Source of the DNA: a virus
IMG/VR virus record: IMGVR_UViG_3300021961_008384
Span: 1 to 38,389 of that record
Length of the DNA stretch: 38,389 nt
Direction: 5' to 3' (one strand)
Positions 14,969 to 22,233 of this stretch are shown here, one piece after another. Made by a program: the position numbers and the translations under genes. The stretch's first letter is position 1. The number at the start of each line of letters is the position of its first letter. Below the pieces are notes generated by a model. The model was not told the DNA's origin, made no database searches, and was given only the letters and a program-made list of their open reading frames with translations.

Positions 14969-15391
14969 ATGGCTGGACAATATCAACACAAAAGATACTT
15001 TAAACAGTACAATTATGACACATCGTCTTATGAAACATTTTCAAGCGTAGAAGACGCTCAAACTAAACTAGTATTTGGCTCTTGTTTCGACGCAGGATCA
15101 CCAACAAAATCTTACAGTTTAGAAGACTCAGGACAAACTCTTGTGGTCAAGTATCAATTTAACTCAGATGCAGAACAAACTACTTTTAAAGATACTGTCG
15201 ACACTGCTTGGGCGAGTGGTACTGCTTTAAACGGTAACACAGCTACAAAAAATCCATTAAGAATAGGCAATCCAGACTGGGAATCAGTAACTCCTCCGAT
15301 GGTAGAAGTATTAAAATGCTTTCACGTAAAAACTGAATGGTTAAACAGTGATGACACTGTTGCTTTAGTATCTGATTCTTTAGTAAACTAA
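14969..15391 (+). CDS. Probable virion protein, 140 aa, unknown family
   Basis: The gene starts at ATG 14969 with an AAAGGA ribosome site 9 nt upstream and ends just before a strong terminator. The protein (MAGQYQHKRYFKQYNYDTSS at the start) is rich in Ser, Thr, Asp and aromatic residues, has no membrane segment, and has the composition of a beta-rich structural protein. Its terminator stem is the same as that of the gene at 20935, another probable abundant structural protein. No family is recognised; decoration, head or tail protein are all possible. Confidence 0.75.
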   Translation: MAGQYQHKRYFKQYNYDTSSYETFSSVEDAQTKLVFGSCFDAGSPTKSYSLEDSGQTLVVKYQFNSDAEQTTFKDTVDTAWASGTALNGNTATKNPLRIGNPDWESVTPPMVEVLKCFHVKTEWLNSDDTVALVSDSLVN

Positions 15392-15401
15392 TATTCAAAA
15401 A

Positions 15402-15429
15402 AAAAGGGCGACATTTCTGCCGCCCTTTT
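15402..15429. terminator. Bidirectional intrinsic terminator between convergent genes
   Basis: AAAAGGGCG (15402-15410) pairs with CGCCCTTTT (15421-15429) over 9 bp with a 10-nt loop; A-run and T-run on the two sides let it work on both strands. It sits between the ends of 14969-15391 (+) and 15453-15767 (-). Confidence 0.9.
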
Positions 15430-15452
15430 ACAACTTAACTAAAAAGTTTTAA

Positions 15453-15767
15453 TTATGCAGAGTGATTGATCACTTTTCTGCCTGACTTCTTCAATAGAGA
15501 AATGATGTTTGATTTCATTTCTAAAGCAGAAGACTGAGGAGCAGTACCGATCACGTTTACTGTAAAGTCCAAACCTTTTGATAAAAGTTTGTTAGTAGCA
15601 GTTTTTCTCGCAGTGTTTTTTACTGCTAGGTTTCTGAACTTGATTTTTCCACCGTGAACTTGACCATTTACCATGTAAGCTCTTGCTGGCTCCGCGAATA
15701 CACCAATTTGTTTAGCTCTTGTTCTGAACTCTCTAGTGTATACAACGTATTGTGTGCTTTTTGCCAT
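15453..15767 (-). CDS. Basic hypothetical phage protein, 104 aa (or 125 aa)
   Basis: A leftward gene. From ATG 15767 the protein starts MAKSTQYVVYTREFRTRAKQ; a longer form from ATG 15830 adds MFFGLFRSNKTVSSKTKEEK. Both starts have a fair ribosome site (GGAAGAG before 15767, AGAGG before 15830), so I prefer the shorter one only because the extension looks low-complexity. The protein is basic, with a central GKIKFRNLAVKNTARKTATN and no cysteine cluster. No family recognised. A sigma70-like promoter (15890-15917) and a 5' leader hairpin (15858-15875) lie upstream, and a terminator downstream, so it is a single-gene transcription unit. Confidence 0.72.
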   Translation of the reverse strand: MAKSTQYVVYTREFRTRAKQIGVFAEPARAYMVNGQVHGGKIKFRNLAVKNTARKTATNKLLSKGLDFTVNVIGTAPQSSALEMKSNIISLLKKSGRKVINHSA

Positions 15768-15857
15768 TGTTTTCTCTTCCTTTGTTTTTGAAGAGACAGT
15801 TTTGTTAGATCTAAATAATCCAAAAAACATAAGTGCCTCTTTCTGTTATAATTGTGC

Positions 15858-15875
15858 TATCAGAATATCCTGATA
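15858..15875 (-). promoter_or_regulatory. Leader hairpin upstream of the 15767/15830 gene
   Basis: TATCAG (15858-15863) pairs with CTGATA (15870-15875) around a 6-nt loop, between the promoter -10 and the ribosome site. It may stabilise the mRNA or be a protein-binding site. Confidence 0.45.
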
Positions 15876-15889
15876 ACATATAAAAATAT

Positions 15890-15917
15890 ATTTTAAACTA
15901 TTTTAGAAAAATGTCAA
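15890..15917 (-). promoter_or_regulatory. Sigma70-like promoter
   Basis: Minus strand: consensus -35 TTGACA (15912-15917), a 16-nt spacer, -10 TAAAAT (15890-15895). The 16-nt spacer matches the other sigma70-like promoters of this window. Confidence 0.5.
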
Positions 15918-15943
15918 CCGTTAATTGTAATCTTTTTTGGTAA

Positions 15944-16597
15944 TTATTTTTTCACAATAGATATGGAAAAAAATGCATCATTAGTTTTAAGTTGAAAGTT
16001 TTTCTTATGAGCAATAACCACTTCTATATTACAATAATTAAATTTTTCCGTATTAGGTGCTATCTCCCAACTGTATAAATTACCAAATCCGTTTTTTTCT
16101 GCATTAAAATTATGATTAGCAGGAATTTGTGCTGTAAAAACTTTTAAATCTTTATTCCATACAATTCCGTGCTCTTGTACTTGTAAAATGTAATCTTTAT
16201 GTAGTCGAGCTCTCCATGGAAAAGCAATTAATGTAAAGTCCCACTCATACTCAGCATTATGTTTTTCTGCAAAATAAGTGCCGTGTAGCATTTCTGGATG
16301 AAATATTTTCCTACATATAACATTCTGCTCACCGCGATACTCCACAGGCATTGCGATTGTGTAAGAGTTTTGTAATAAAGATCTTAAACCTAAACACGCT
16401 CTAGCTGTATTATTATACCTGTCGTGATCTGTTGTATAGTTTTCTAAATTATTTTTAAGATTTCTAAACCACGCAGGCAAATAATTAATAGTTTTAACAG
16501 GTGGATTACATTCTAAATCTTTTACATATTCATCCAGCCTTGCAGATTCCCAAGTAAGTAGTTCGTTCACATAGAATTCTTTAGGTTGGTATAACAT
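15944..16597 (-). CDS. Conserved marine phage hypothetical protein, 217 aa
   Basis: A leftward gene whose ATG (16597) overlaps the stop of the DUF1178 gene (TAATG). The sequence has LPAWFRNLKNNLE, then ARACLGLRSLLQNSYTIAMP, a layout I recall from phage proteins annotated as DUF6065-like (PxWFK...KxCxG...GYIIP), followed by a beta-rich second half (FPWRARLHKDYILQV). The assignment to that family is uncertain. No membrane segment. Function unknown. Confidence 0.7.
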   Translation of the reverse strand: MLYQPKEFYVNELLTWESARLDEYVKDLECNPPVKTINYLPAWFRNLKNNLENYTTDHDRYNNTARACLGLRSLLQNSYTIAMPVEYRGEQNVICRKIFHPEMLHGTYFAEKHNAEYEWDFTLIAFPWRARLHKDYILQVQEHGIVWNKDLKVFTAQIPANHNFNAEKNGFGNLYSWEIAPNTEKFNYCNIEVVIAHKKNFQLKTNDAFFSISIVKK

Positions 16598-17043
16598 TAA
16601 TTGTCTTTAATATTGGGCACGTGAAAGAGATCAACCCCGTCATCTAACAGATCGTTTATCTGCTCTTTGGTAGGAGTACCATAGAACTTATCGTCTCGTT
16701 GTCCTTCGGATGCTTTGATGGCTTCATCATAAAACTTATCACCCACATTCTCAAACTCTGTTTCTATCTGTTTTTTTATACGACGCATCACAGTTTTGGC
16801 CTGTGAAGCCAACATCATTTCATCACTTGTTATGCTCTTGCGATAAGACTCTAACTTCTTTTCTGTTTTCTTCTTTTTAGAAGTTTGTACACCAGGAGCC
16901 ATGAGTGCTTTGTCCACTTTACCACTATCGCACACAGGACAGGTCAGTTGTCCTTTCTTTTTTTGTGTATCAAATGATTTGCTGTCTGGAAACCACCCAT
17001 CGAATTCGTGTTCTGAATCACATATTAAACGATATTTGATCAT
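16597..17043 (-). CDS. DUF1178 zinc-ribbon-like protein of alphaproteobacterial type
   Basis: From ATG 17043 the protein reads MIKYRLICDSEHEFDGWF, then a TCPVCDSGKVDKALMAP segment: the DUF1178 signature, with four metal-ligand candidates in CDxxH and CPVC. An in-frame ATG at 17049 adds two residues. In bacteria DUF1178 proteins are about 140-150 aa, as here, and end with a short acidic segment; here the end is DDGVDLFHVPNIKDN, similar to the family ending. The middle (30-110) is Lys-rich and helical. The family is typical of alphaproteobacteria, so this gene was probably taken from a host. The function of DUF1178 is not known. It is coupled to the downstream gene by TAATG. Confidence 0.85.
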   Translation of the reverse strand: MIKYRLICDSEHEFDGWFPDSKSFDTQKKKGQLTCPVCDSGKVDKALMAPGVQTSKKKKTEKKLESYRKSITSDEMMLASQAKTVMRRIKKQIETEFENVGDKFYDEAIKASEGQRDDKFYGTPTKEQINDLLDDGVDLFHVPNIKDN

Positions 17044-17066
17044 ATACATACTTATTATAAACTATC

Positions 17067-17093
17067 TTGACAAAAAAACAATCTATATATAAT
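17067..17093 (+). promoter_or_regulatory. Sigma70-like promoter, possible leaderless start
   Basis: TTGACA (17067-17072), a 15-nt spacer, TATAAT (17088-17093), then 8 nt to ATG 17102. No Shine-Dalgarno site. Confidence 0.45.
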
Positions 17094-17101
17094 ATAACAT
17101 T

Positions 17102-17266
17102 ATGGTTAAAATACTCTCAGAAATAGAAAAATTAAAATTAGAAAACAGTAATTTAAAATTTCAAATATCTGAATACCAACAGATTGTGGCTGAACTATCT
17201 GCACAATTAAAAGAACACAAAGACACCAACGACTTTATTAAATCTTTCGAAGCAGACAAAAAGTAA
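17102..17266 (+). CDS. Small coiled-coil protein, 54 aa
   Basis: From ATG 17102 to TAA 17264-17266. The sequence, beginning MVKILSEIEKLKLENSNLKF, has Leu/Ile at heptad spacing through residue about 36 and few prolines or glycines, so a dimeric coiled coil is likely. Such small proteins often act as adaptors or antagonists of host factors, but nothing specific is visible. A near-consensus promoter ends 8 nt before the ATG. The 3' end overlaps the convergent membrane-protein gene by 29 nt. Confidence 0.65.
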   Translation: MVKILSEIEKLKLENSNLKFQISEYQQIVAELSAQLKEHKDTNDFIKSFEADKK

Positions 17267-17636
17267 CAGCATCTGTTCTTCGACGAAACTTTATATAATC
17301 CTCAGTATAATAAACATTGCACGGACCCCCGTATTTCCTTAGAGCCTCTTCTTTTTGCCACATAGAAAACATATCCTCGTCTTTTATATAAACTCGTGTG
17401 CCCCACACCAACGGCCACCAATGTATAGGATTAGATCCGTATTCTACATATATAAACATATAAGGCAATGTCAACACTATCGTAAAAGGTTCTGCCCACC
17501 ATGGAATAATATCAAATGTTGTCCAGTCTATGAAATGAACAATGCCCCACCAAATACCTACAATTACCAAAAAAATAATCAATAATTCTAGGTTCTCGCC
17601 TTCTTCATGACGATCTCTGTAATACAACCGTGTCAT
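17238..17636 (-). CDS. Small membrane protein with two transmembrane segments
   Basis: From ATG 17636 (a TTG at 17654 is in frame but less likely) the protein has about 132 residues. A charged N terminus (MTRLYYRDRHEEGENLE) precedes LLIIFLVIVGIWWGIVHFI and a second hydrophobic stretch around FTIVLTLPYMFIYVEY, then a soluble tail with RKYGGPCNVYYTEDYIKFRR. Trp content is unusually high. The topology of a small two-helix inner-membrane protein fits a superinfection-exclusion, lysis-control or stress protein; I cannot choose among them. It is convergent with the coiled-coil gene. Confidence 0.7.
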   Translation of the reverse strand: MTRLYYRDRHEEGENLELLIIFLVIVGIWWGIVHFIDWTTFDIIPWWAEPFTIVLTLPYMFIYVEYGSNPIHWWPLVWGTRVYIKDEDMFSMWQKEEALRKYGGPCNVYYTEDYIKFRRRTDAVTFCLLRKI

Positions 17637-17694
17637 ACATATTATATAGTACAACTTTTTCTAATAGACAAATATAAATTTTATGTTATTATAG

Positions 17695-17702
17695 AGTAAA
17701 TA
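17695..17702 (+). promoter_or_regulatory. Candidate late promoter box (AGTAAATA)
   Basis: A T4-late-like box 7 nt before ATG 17710. Imperfect match to TATAAATA. Confidence 0.3.
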
Positions 17703-17709
17703 TTACATT

Positions 17710-18012
17710 ATGCAGAAAAAAACTCGTAGTATTCTAGAAGAACTATCGTCAGCAAGAACAAATGTTGATCCAGAAAACTTTGTGGAATCAAGAGCATCAC
17801 ATATTATAGACTCAGCAATTAATCTTATACAATACATTCGAGAACACTTCGATGATCAAACAGCATTTACATTAGAAAAGAAATTCAATTCAGCTATAAA
17901 AAATTTAGATGGTAATAAGTTTTCCAAAGGAGTGAGCAAAATTAGAGAACTTAAAGATCTAAAAACACAATTCACAATCAAAAAAGGCGAGCTCACAGAC
18001 GAGGAAGATTAA
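17710..18012 (+). CDS. Conserved hypothetical protein, 100 aa, helical
   Basis: Starts at ATG 17710 and ends in a TAATG overlap with the next gene at 18012. The sequence (MQKKTRSILEELSSARTNVD onward) is charged and helical with no cysteine and no membrane segment. Coupling with the ligase-like protein suggests related roles. I do not recognise the family, although a gene of this size beside the DUF6267-like gene would be consistent with a conserved T4-like structural neighbourhood. Confidence 0.75.
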   Translation: MQKKTRSILEELSSARTNVDPENFVESRASHIIDSAINLIQYIREHFDDQTAFTLEKKFNSAIKNLDGNKFSKGVSKIRELKDLKTQFTIKKGELTDEED

Positions 18013-19229
18013 TGCTCGTTGAAGAGGTATTACAAGAGTTTAAAAGAACTCATCTAGAACACATAGAAGATATTGTATTAACCAATGGTTATGAGGGTGG
18101 TGTTACTGTGGTGGGATATTTCACCGACATCTACAATATGCTGAAAGGATCTTCTGCAAACTCACTGCAAGTATCTGTTAAATGGGATGGAGCGCCTGCT
18201 GTGATATGTGGCATCAATCCAGACAATGGCAAGTTTTTTGTGGGCACTAAATCAGTGTTTGCTCAATCTGCCAAAATCAATTATACCAAACAGGACATTG
18301 CTCGTAACCACGGCACAGATGATCTAGGACAAAAGTTATTAAAATGTCTAGTACATCTACCCAAACTGAACATACAGGGAGTGGTACAGGGAGATATGAT
18401 GTTCACAGACAATGATCTAACCACGCAAGACATCAACGGTGGTAAGTTCATCACATTTAAACCCAATGAGATTGTGTACGCCGTGCCTGAAGACTCAGAC
18501 ATAGGCAAACAAATTGCATCTGCCAAAGTGGGCATAATATTCCATACCACGTACACAGGAGAACGATTAGCAGATATGAATGCCAAAGCGGGTGTGGATG
18601 TTGCTAGTTTTACAAAGACTGCAGATGTGTGGTTTGATAATGCTTCATACAAAAACGTTGCAGGTTCTGCCACATTTACAAAAACAGAAAGCACAGACTT
18701 TGCTAAAGGCATACAAATTCTTAAGACGTTATTAAATGGAGTTCCTAAAAATCTTTCCGCAATGTTAACCACCAACAAAGATTTTGTACCAATGTTTCAA
18801 ATGTACATCAATGCAGAAATTAAACAAGGCAAAGTACCCACAGATGTAAATGCTTTTCTAAAAGGGTTTCAACAGTTCTATCTAGACAGAATGCAACAGC
18901 AGTTGGCAGGATTAAAAGCACAGAAGGCCATCGCTCTACGACAACAGAAGATGGCAGAGATGCCTAAGTTCCTTGCCACAATGCGAAAACCTCTATCAGC
19001 AATGTTGGCATTCTACAAACAGGCACAGGCATTAAAAATGCAGGCACTACAAAAAATGAATCAGGCAATGCAGGTGGGCACATTCGCTCAGACTGATGCA
19101 GGGTTAGAAGTCACAGACCCAGAAGGCTTTGTGGCAGTGGGCACAGACGGTGGTGCTGTTAAGTTAGTGGATCGACTAACGTTCTCAAGAAGAAATTTGA
19201 CTGCTATCAAAAAATTTGAGCAGTCGTAG
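18012..19229 (+). CDS. DUF6267-like protein with ligase/nucleotidyltransferase motifs
   Basis: A 405-aa protein of a family common in T4-like marine phages, which I recall as DUF6267. It shows the ordered motifs of the ATP-grasp-unrelated covalent nucleotidyltransferases (DNA/RNA ligases and capping enzymes): motif I K57-W-D-G60 in SVKWDGAPAVI, a motif III-like GDMMF (127-131), a IIIa-like VGIIFHTTY (173-181), a motif IV-like EGFV (371-374) and a motif V-like VKLVDR with K384. Motifs IV and V are displaced to the C terminus by an insertion of about 190 residues, mostly helical and rich in Gln, Met and Lys (300-365). If active, K57 would be adenylylated. Virion or repair role unknown. The gene is coupled to the 100-aa gene upstream and overlaps the convergent gene by 45 nt. 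Confidence 0.85.
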   Translation: MLVEEVLQEFKRTHLEHIEDIVLTNGYEGGVTVVGYFTDIYNMLKGSSANSLQVSVKWDGAPAVICGINPDNGKFFVGTKSVFAQSAKINYTKQDIARNHGTDDLGQKLLKCLVHLPKLNIQGVVQGDMMFTDNDLTTQDINGGKFITFKPNEIVYAVPEDSDIGKQIASAKVGIIFHTTYTGERLADMNAKAGVDVASFTKTADVWFDNASYKNVAGSATFTKTESTDFAKGIQILKTLLNGVPKNLSAMLTTNKDFVPMFQMYINAEIKQGKVPTDVNAFLKGFQQFYLDRMQQQLAGLKAQKAIALRQQKMAEMPKFLATMRKPLSAMLAFYKQAQALKMQALQKMNQAMQVGTFAQTDAGLEVTDPEGFVAVGTDGGAVKLVDRLTFSRRNLTAIKKFEQS

Positions 19230-20237
19230 AATACTGTCTCCCACAACACCTTTCACTGTGTTCTTATCGAAAAATAACTGTCGATTGTGTGTTCTTATCT
19301 CTTTTGTTCTTTGATACAGTTCTGTACTATCCATTTCTGTTATGGATCTCACAGTTTTTACAATCTTCTCTATTTTTTTGTCCTCGTCAGTTTCATTATC
19401 ATATGTCTCATCAAACACCTCAGAGAATGTTTTGAATCCTAATTGTCTCAACCATTTTAAATAATGATTGTTTCCGTGCACCACAAAGAGATGTTCAGCA
19501 ATAATGGCTTTCCATATTTTTTCAGTTATAAAAATATTATCTCCTACATTGGTTTCAGATACGATACTAAAGGTTGTGTCATTGTAGGGTGCTTCGAATA
19601 GATCCTGATCCATACCTCGATAAGGATAATTCTTTCGATCCACCCACGGCAACTCGTATTCTTCTGGTAATCGTATGCCCAAATCAATAAAAGACACCAG
19701 ACTGTTTTTCAATAGTTGTTGCTGTGATAGTGCATCATACAATTTTTTTCTATGTTTCCTATACATATTTTTATTTAGATATAAAAAATCATATTTTTTA
19801 TCTGAATGATCAAACATAAATTTTCTATTTTGATGTTTCTCATACATCATGTGCCAAAAGAATGAAACATCTCCCTCCCACCTTGTGACTTGTTTATCCT
19901 TTAACAGATTTTTGTACACGTCAATTGATATGTTATTGTTAGACTCCCATGGATGAGCAATGATAAAAACAAATCCTAAATTGTGTAGTTTTTCTATTCT
20001 CCTACCTATGTCATGGATGTACTCTTCATTCCGCCAACTTTTATGATAAGAATCTCGATGGTCTATTAAGGCAATCTTCCGGTCATATTTGTTTAGATTA
20101 AACTCTGGTAATTCATAATAGTTGGCAAAATAATCAAAGGTCTCGTTTGGTACATTAGCAAATCTCCAATAATTTTCAAAATAGAAATGATCTCCCATAT
20201 GCATCAGATCAGTTAAAACAAGATTATGTTTGGTCAT
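19185..20237 (-). CDS. Glycosyltransferase-like protein (paralogue 5 of 5)
   Basis: About 350 aa from ATG 20237 (MTKHNLVLTDLMHMGDHFYF); a longer frame to 20312 would overlap the divergent gene and is rejected. It is the most complete member: the N-terminal half has KYDFLYLNKNMYRKHRKKLY and NSLVSFIDLG, typical of the GT-B-like phage family, and the C-terminal half has FITEKIWKAIIAEHLFVVHG followed by LRQLGFKTFSEVFDETYD. The ITEK motif is like that of GT10 and exostosin enzymes. Unlike the other four it lies outside the main island, inserted antisense among structural genes, with a 45-nt overlap with the DUF6267-like gene. Confidence 0.8.
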   Translation of the reverse strand: MTKHNLVLTDLMHMGDHFYFENYWRFANVPNETFDYFANYYELPEFNLNKYDRKIALIDHRDSYHKSWRNEEYIHDIGRRIEKLHNLGFVFIIAHPWESNNNISIDVYKNLLKDKQVTRWEGDVSFFWHMMYEKHQNRKFMFDHSDKKYDFLYLNKNMYRKHRKKLYDALSQQQLLKNSLVSFIDLGIRLPEEYELPWVDRKNYPYRGMDQDLFEAPYNDTTFSIVSETNVGDNIFITEKIWKAIIAEHLFVVHGNNHYLKWLRQLGFKTFSEVFDETYDNETDEDKKIEKIVKTVRSITEMDSTELYQRTKEIRTHNRQLFFDKNTVKGVVGDSILRLLKFFDSSQISS

Positions 20238-20253
20238 ACTCAAGACGGTAAAT

Positions 20254-20826
20254 ATGGCTATGTTAATGCCCTTTTTACAGTATGTATCTGAAGCTCGAGT
20301 AGTCAGACGCAATAATGACCTAGAAAGATATACCTTTCAGGATATACAGGAAAGAGTGTATGTCAGTTTCCTTGCTCTATCACTGTTAAAAAACAACAAA
20401 GAAACACAGGACTGGGCTAAGAGCTATGCTGACCAAACCATGGCATATGGTGCTTTTGACATTGTGAGAGGGTCAGCTAATGACCTACACAATCTACTCG
20501 CGGTGCTGGATGGTAGAAAAGATATTCTACAGAAATTACGAAACAAAAGAGACGCTGAAGTACAGAGACAGCGTTCTCCATTCCCTACACTGTTCACCAA
20601 AAGATATCTACGCAAACTCACAGATGATTACAGTTTCCTCTATAGATTGGAAAGAGAGTTGAGAATACATAACTCAAGATACAGACAGATGAGAAGATCC
20701 ATTGCAGATTGGAATCAACAGACAGCAACTGATAAGAAAAAAGTTTTGAGAGATCTTAGTGCTGTTTTGTTAGATCTTATGCCAAATTCTGATATTCATC
20801 GTAAAATTAAGACAATATTAGCATAA
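20254..20826 (+). CDS. Conserved phage protein, about 190 aa, possible virion component
   Basis: I place the start at ATG 20254 (MAMLMPFLQYVSEARVVRRN); an upstream in-frame TTG at 20230 would overlap the divergent gene. The body is helical and rich in Arg and Lys (RKLTDDYSFLYRLEREL, RYRQMRRSIADW). The N terminus FLQYVSEA resembles capsid-targeting leaders of T4 internal proteins (MKTYQEFIAEA), and VSE could approximate the prohead protease site, although V replaces I or L. I infer a head-associated protein with low certainty; no family is recognised. Confidence 0.7.
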   Translation: MAMLMPFLQYVSEARVVRRNNDLERYTFQDIQERVYVSFLALSLLKNNKETQDWAKSYADQTMAYGAFDIVRGSANDLHNLLAVLDGRKDILQKLRNKRDAEVQRQRSPFPTLFTKRYLRKLTDDYSFLYRLERELRIHNSRYRQMRRSIADWNQQTATDKKKVLRDLSAVLLDLMPNSDIHRKIKTILA

Positions 20827-20880
20827 AACCATTATATTACAGCATAATTTACCAATTTATGGACTAAATAGATTTAACGC

Positions 20881-20897
20881 ATTGCCTGAGCGGCAAT
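20881..20897 (+). promoter_or_regulatory. Leader hairpin before the 20935 gene
   Basis: ATTGCC (20881-20886) and GGCAAT (20892-20897) form a 6-bp stem with a 5-nt loop, about 38 nt upstream of ATG 20935. There is no T-run, so a 5' leader structure is more likely than a terminator. Confidence 0.5.
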
Positions 20898-20934
20898 TCG
20901 CCCATTTTAACTAGAGAACAAAAAGGAGAATAAA

Positions 20935-21342
20935 ATGGCAATATCAAAAAATAACTTCTCACTAAACCAAAACTATGAAGTTGGTTCAGTAGATGTAAAA
21001 CTTTTCACAGTAGACTTTATCAACACTATGGCGTCTGAGACAGGTGATGTATCATCTGGTTCAACAACTGCTGGTATCGATCTTGTGAGAAACACAATCA
21101 ACCAATACGTGACTATCTTAGCAGAAGGTCCATTAACTGATTCAGGAACTCAAAAAACTTTTATGGTTAGAGCTGATCAATTAGATGAGTTATCTGCTAC
21201 TACTACGTTAGCGGCATTACAAACTGCAATCAGAGCGTTAGATCAGTCTTCAGCGGCTTATCCTAACATTCAAGCAAACATCACGTCAGCAACAGTTACA
21301 GAAACTAAACTTGGTATCTTAACTGCGGCGGCTGTAAGCTAA
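20935..21342 (+). CDS. Probable abundant virion protein, 135 aa
   Basis: Starts at ATG 20935 with a very good AAGGAG Shine-Dalgarno site and ends before a strong terminator. The protein (MAISKNNFSLNQNYEVGSVD onward) is small, acidic, poor in Lys and free of Cys, and rich in Thr, Ala and Ser with alternating hydrophobic residues (TTLAALQTAIRALDQ). Composition, strong ribosome site, leader hairpin and own terminator point to high expression, as for a head decoration or tail protein. No family is recognised. Confidence 0.8.
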   Translation: MAISKNNFSLNQNYEVGSVDVKLFTVDFINTMASETGDVSSGSTTAGIDLVRNTINQYVTILAEGPLTDSGTQKTFMVRADQLDELSATTTLAALQTAIRALDQSSAAYPNIQANITSATVTETKLGILTAAAVS

Positions 21343-21369
21343 TAGTCTACCGTAAGGTAACACTTTACC

Positions 21370-21405
21370 AAAAGGGCGGATCTTTAATTAGGTTCGCCCT
21401 TTTTT
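21370..21405 (+). terminator. Intrinsic terminator, same stem as at 15402
   Basis: AAAAGGGCG (21370-21378) pairs with CGCCCTTTT (21395-21403) with a 16-nt loop, followed by more T. The 9-bp arms are identical to those of the terminator at 15402-15429. Confidence 0.9.
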
Positions 21406-21407
21406 GT

Positions 21408-21436
21408 TTGTATAAATTAAAGTAACAGTTTATAAT
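21408..21436 (+). promoter_or_regulatory. Possible promoter with ATG at +1
   Basis: TTGTAT (21408-21413), a 17-nt spacer, TATAAT (21431-21436), then 6 nt to ATG 21443. It directly follows a terminator, so the next gene needs a promoter here. Confidence 0.4.
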
Positions 21437-21442
21437 GCATAG

Positions 21443-21916
21443 ATGTATTCATTCGCTATTCAGACACTAGTAGACATCACAGAGAATGGAAATCTCAAAA
21501 AAGAATTTCCATTTAAGACTCTGTCTGGGGAACTGATACACGATAAACATTCACTGGAAATTGCTCGCAATCAGAATTCTAATTTTACAACACTGATTCA
21601 ACTGCTACAAATGAGAGGTAATATTGGGTGGGATAAACCACCCATACGATCTGAGCTGGTATTGACTCAGGATAGAACATTTGGATCGCACTACGAAGGC
21701 AAAGCCAACTGTTGGACCTTTATGTGGGAAACAGAACAGCCAGAAATCTACAATGATATGAGCACACCTTGTGGCAGTCTTGTGACGGATTTTGATTGTG
21801 TGCCCATACTAACGTTCTGTAAAGAATCTGTAACGTTTCCTGCCAACACATTCATTACTCAGGATCACAAATTTAAAAACACTCAGTTTACCTATCTTGG
21901 TATTCAGACTAAATAA
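21443..21916 (+). CDS. Conserved T4-like marine phage hypothetical protein, 157 aa
   Basis: Starts at ATG 21443. The N terminus MYSFAIQTLVDITENGNLKK and the later NFTTLIQLLQMRGNIGW are a pattern I recall from hypothetical proteins of T4-like cyanophages. It has FGSHYEGKANCWTFMWETEQ in the middle and four cysteines overall. No membrane segment. Function unknown; its place among structural genes makes a virion or assembly role possible. No Shine-Dalgarno site is seen. Confidence 0.75.
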   Translation: MYSFAIQTLVDITENGNLKKEFPFKTLSGELIHDKHSLEIARNQNSNFTTLIQLLQMRGNIGWDKPPIRSELVLTQDRTFGSHYEGKANCWTFMWETEQPEIYNDMSTPCGSLVTDFDCVPILTFCKESVTFPANTFITQDHKFKNTQFTYLGIQTK

Positions 21917-21985
21917 ATGTACATTAAGGCTCACCCAGGCAATCTCAGGCAACACTATAAACAAACCCTAACAAGGAAACAATGA
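21917..21985 (+). CDS. Possible 22-aa leader peptide
   Basis: ATG 21917 opens MYIKAHPGNLRQHYKQTLTR and ends in TGA 21983-21985, overlapping the next ATG (ATGA). It fills the gap between two genes exactly, which could allow translational coupling, but with 22 codons chance is a real alternative. The ribosome site AAGGAAA for the next gene lies inside it. Confidence 0.25.
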   Translation: MYIKAHPGNLRQHYKQTLTRKQ

Positions 21986-22215
21986 GCACTGATCTCGAAA
22001 AACAGAACCTGGAAGCACACGTAGACCTTTGTGCAGAACGCTACAAAGGATTACACGATCGCTTGACTGCTATTGAGCAAACACTTAATCGCATCAATGC
22101 AGATATGGTTCAGAGTCAAAAAGGCACAAGCAGAACGCTCATCGCCACAGCAGGCACAGTGGTAGCAGGACTACTATCCACGATAGTCGTAATCCTGATG
22201 AAAATGCCTGGCTAA
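21982..22215 (+). CDS. Coiled-coil plus one transmembrane helix protein (XhlA-like topology)
   Basis: A 77-aa protein starting at ATG 21982 after an AAGGAAA ribosome site. Residues 1-47 are a coiled coil (HVDLCAERYKGLHDRLTAIE with heptads), and residues about 50-74 (TLIATAGTVVAGLLSTIVVI) are a membrane helix near the C terminus. This topology matches XhlA/haemolysin-type phage proteins that sit in the inner membrane and may help lysis. The same plan is frequent in T4-like cyanophages next to structural genes, where its role is unproven. Confidence 0.72.
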   Translation: MSTDLEKQNLEAHVDLCAERYKGLHDRLTAIEQTLNRINADMVQSQKGTSRTLIATAGTVVAGLLSTIVVILMKMPG

Positions 22216-22233
22216 AAAATATTCAAAACAAAA

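Noticed and set aside
18281-18778. Leftward 165-codon frame inside the DUF6267-like gene
   Set aside because: Antisense to a gene with clear motifs; no ribosome site and no recognisable protein.
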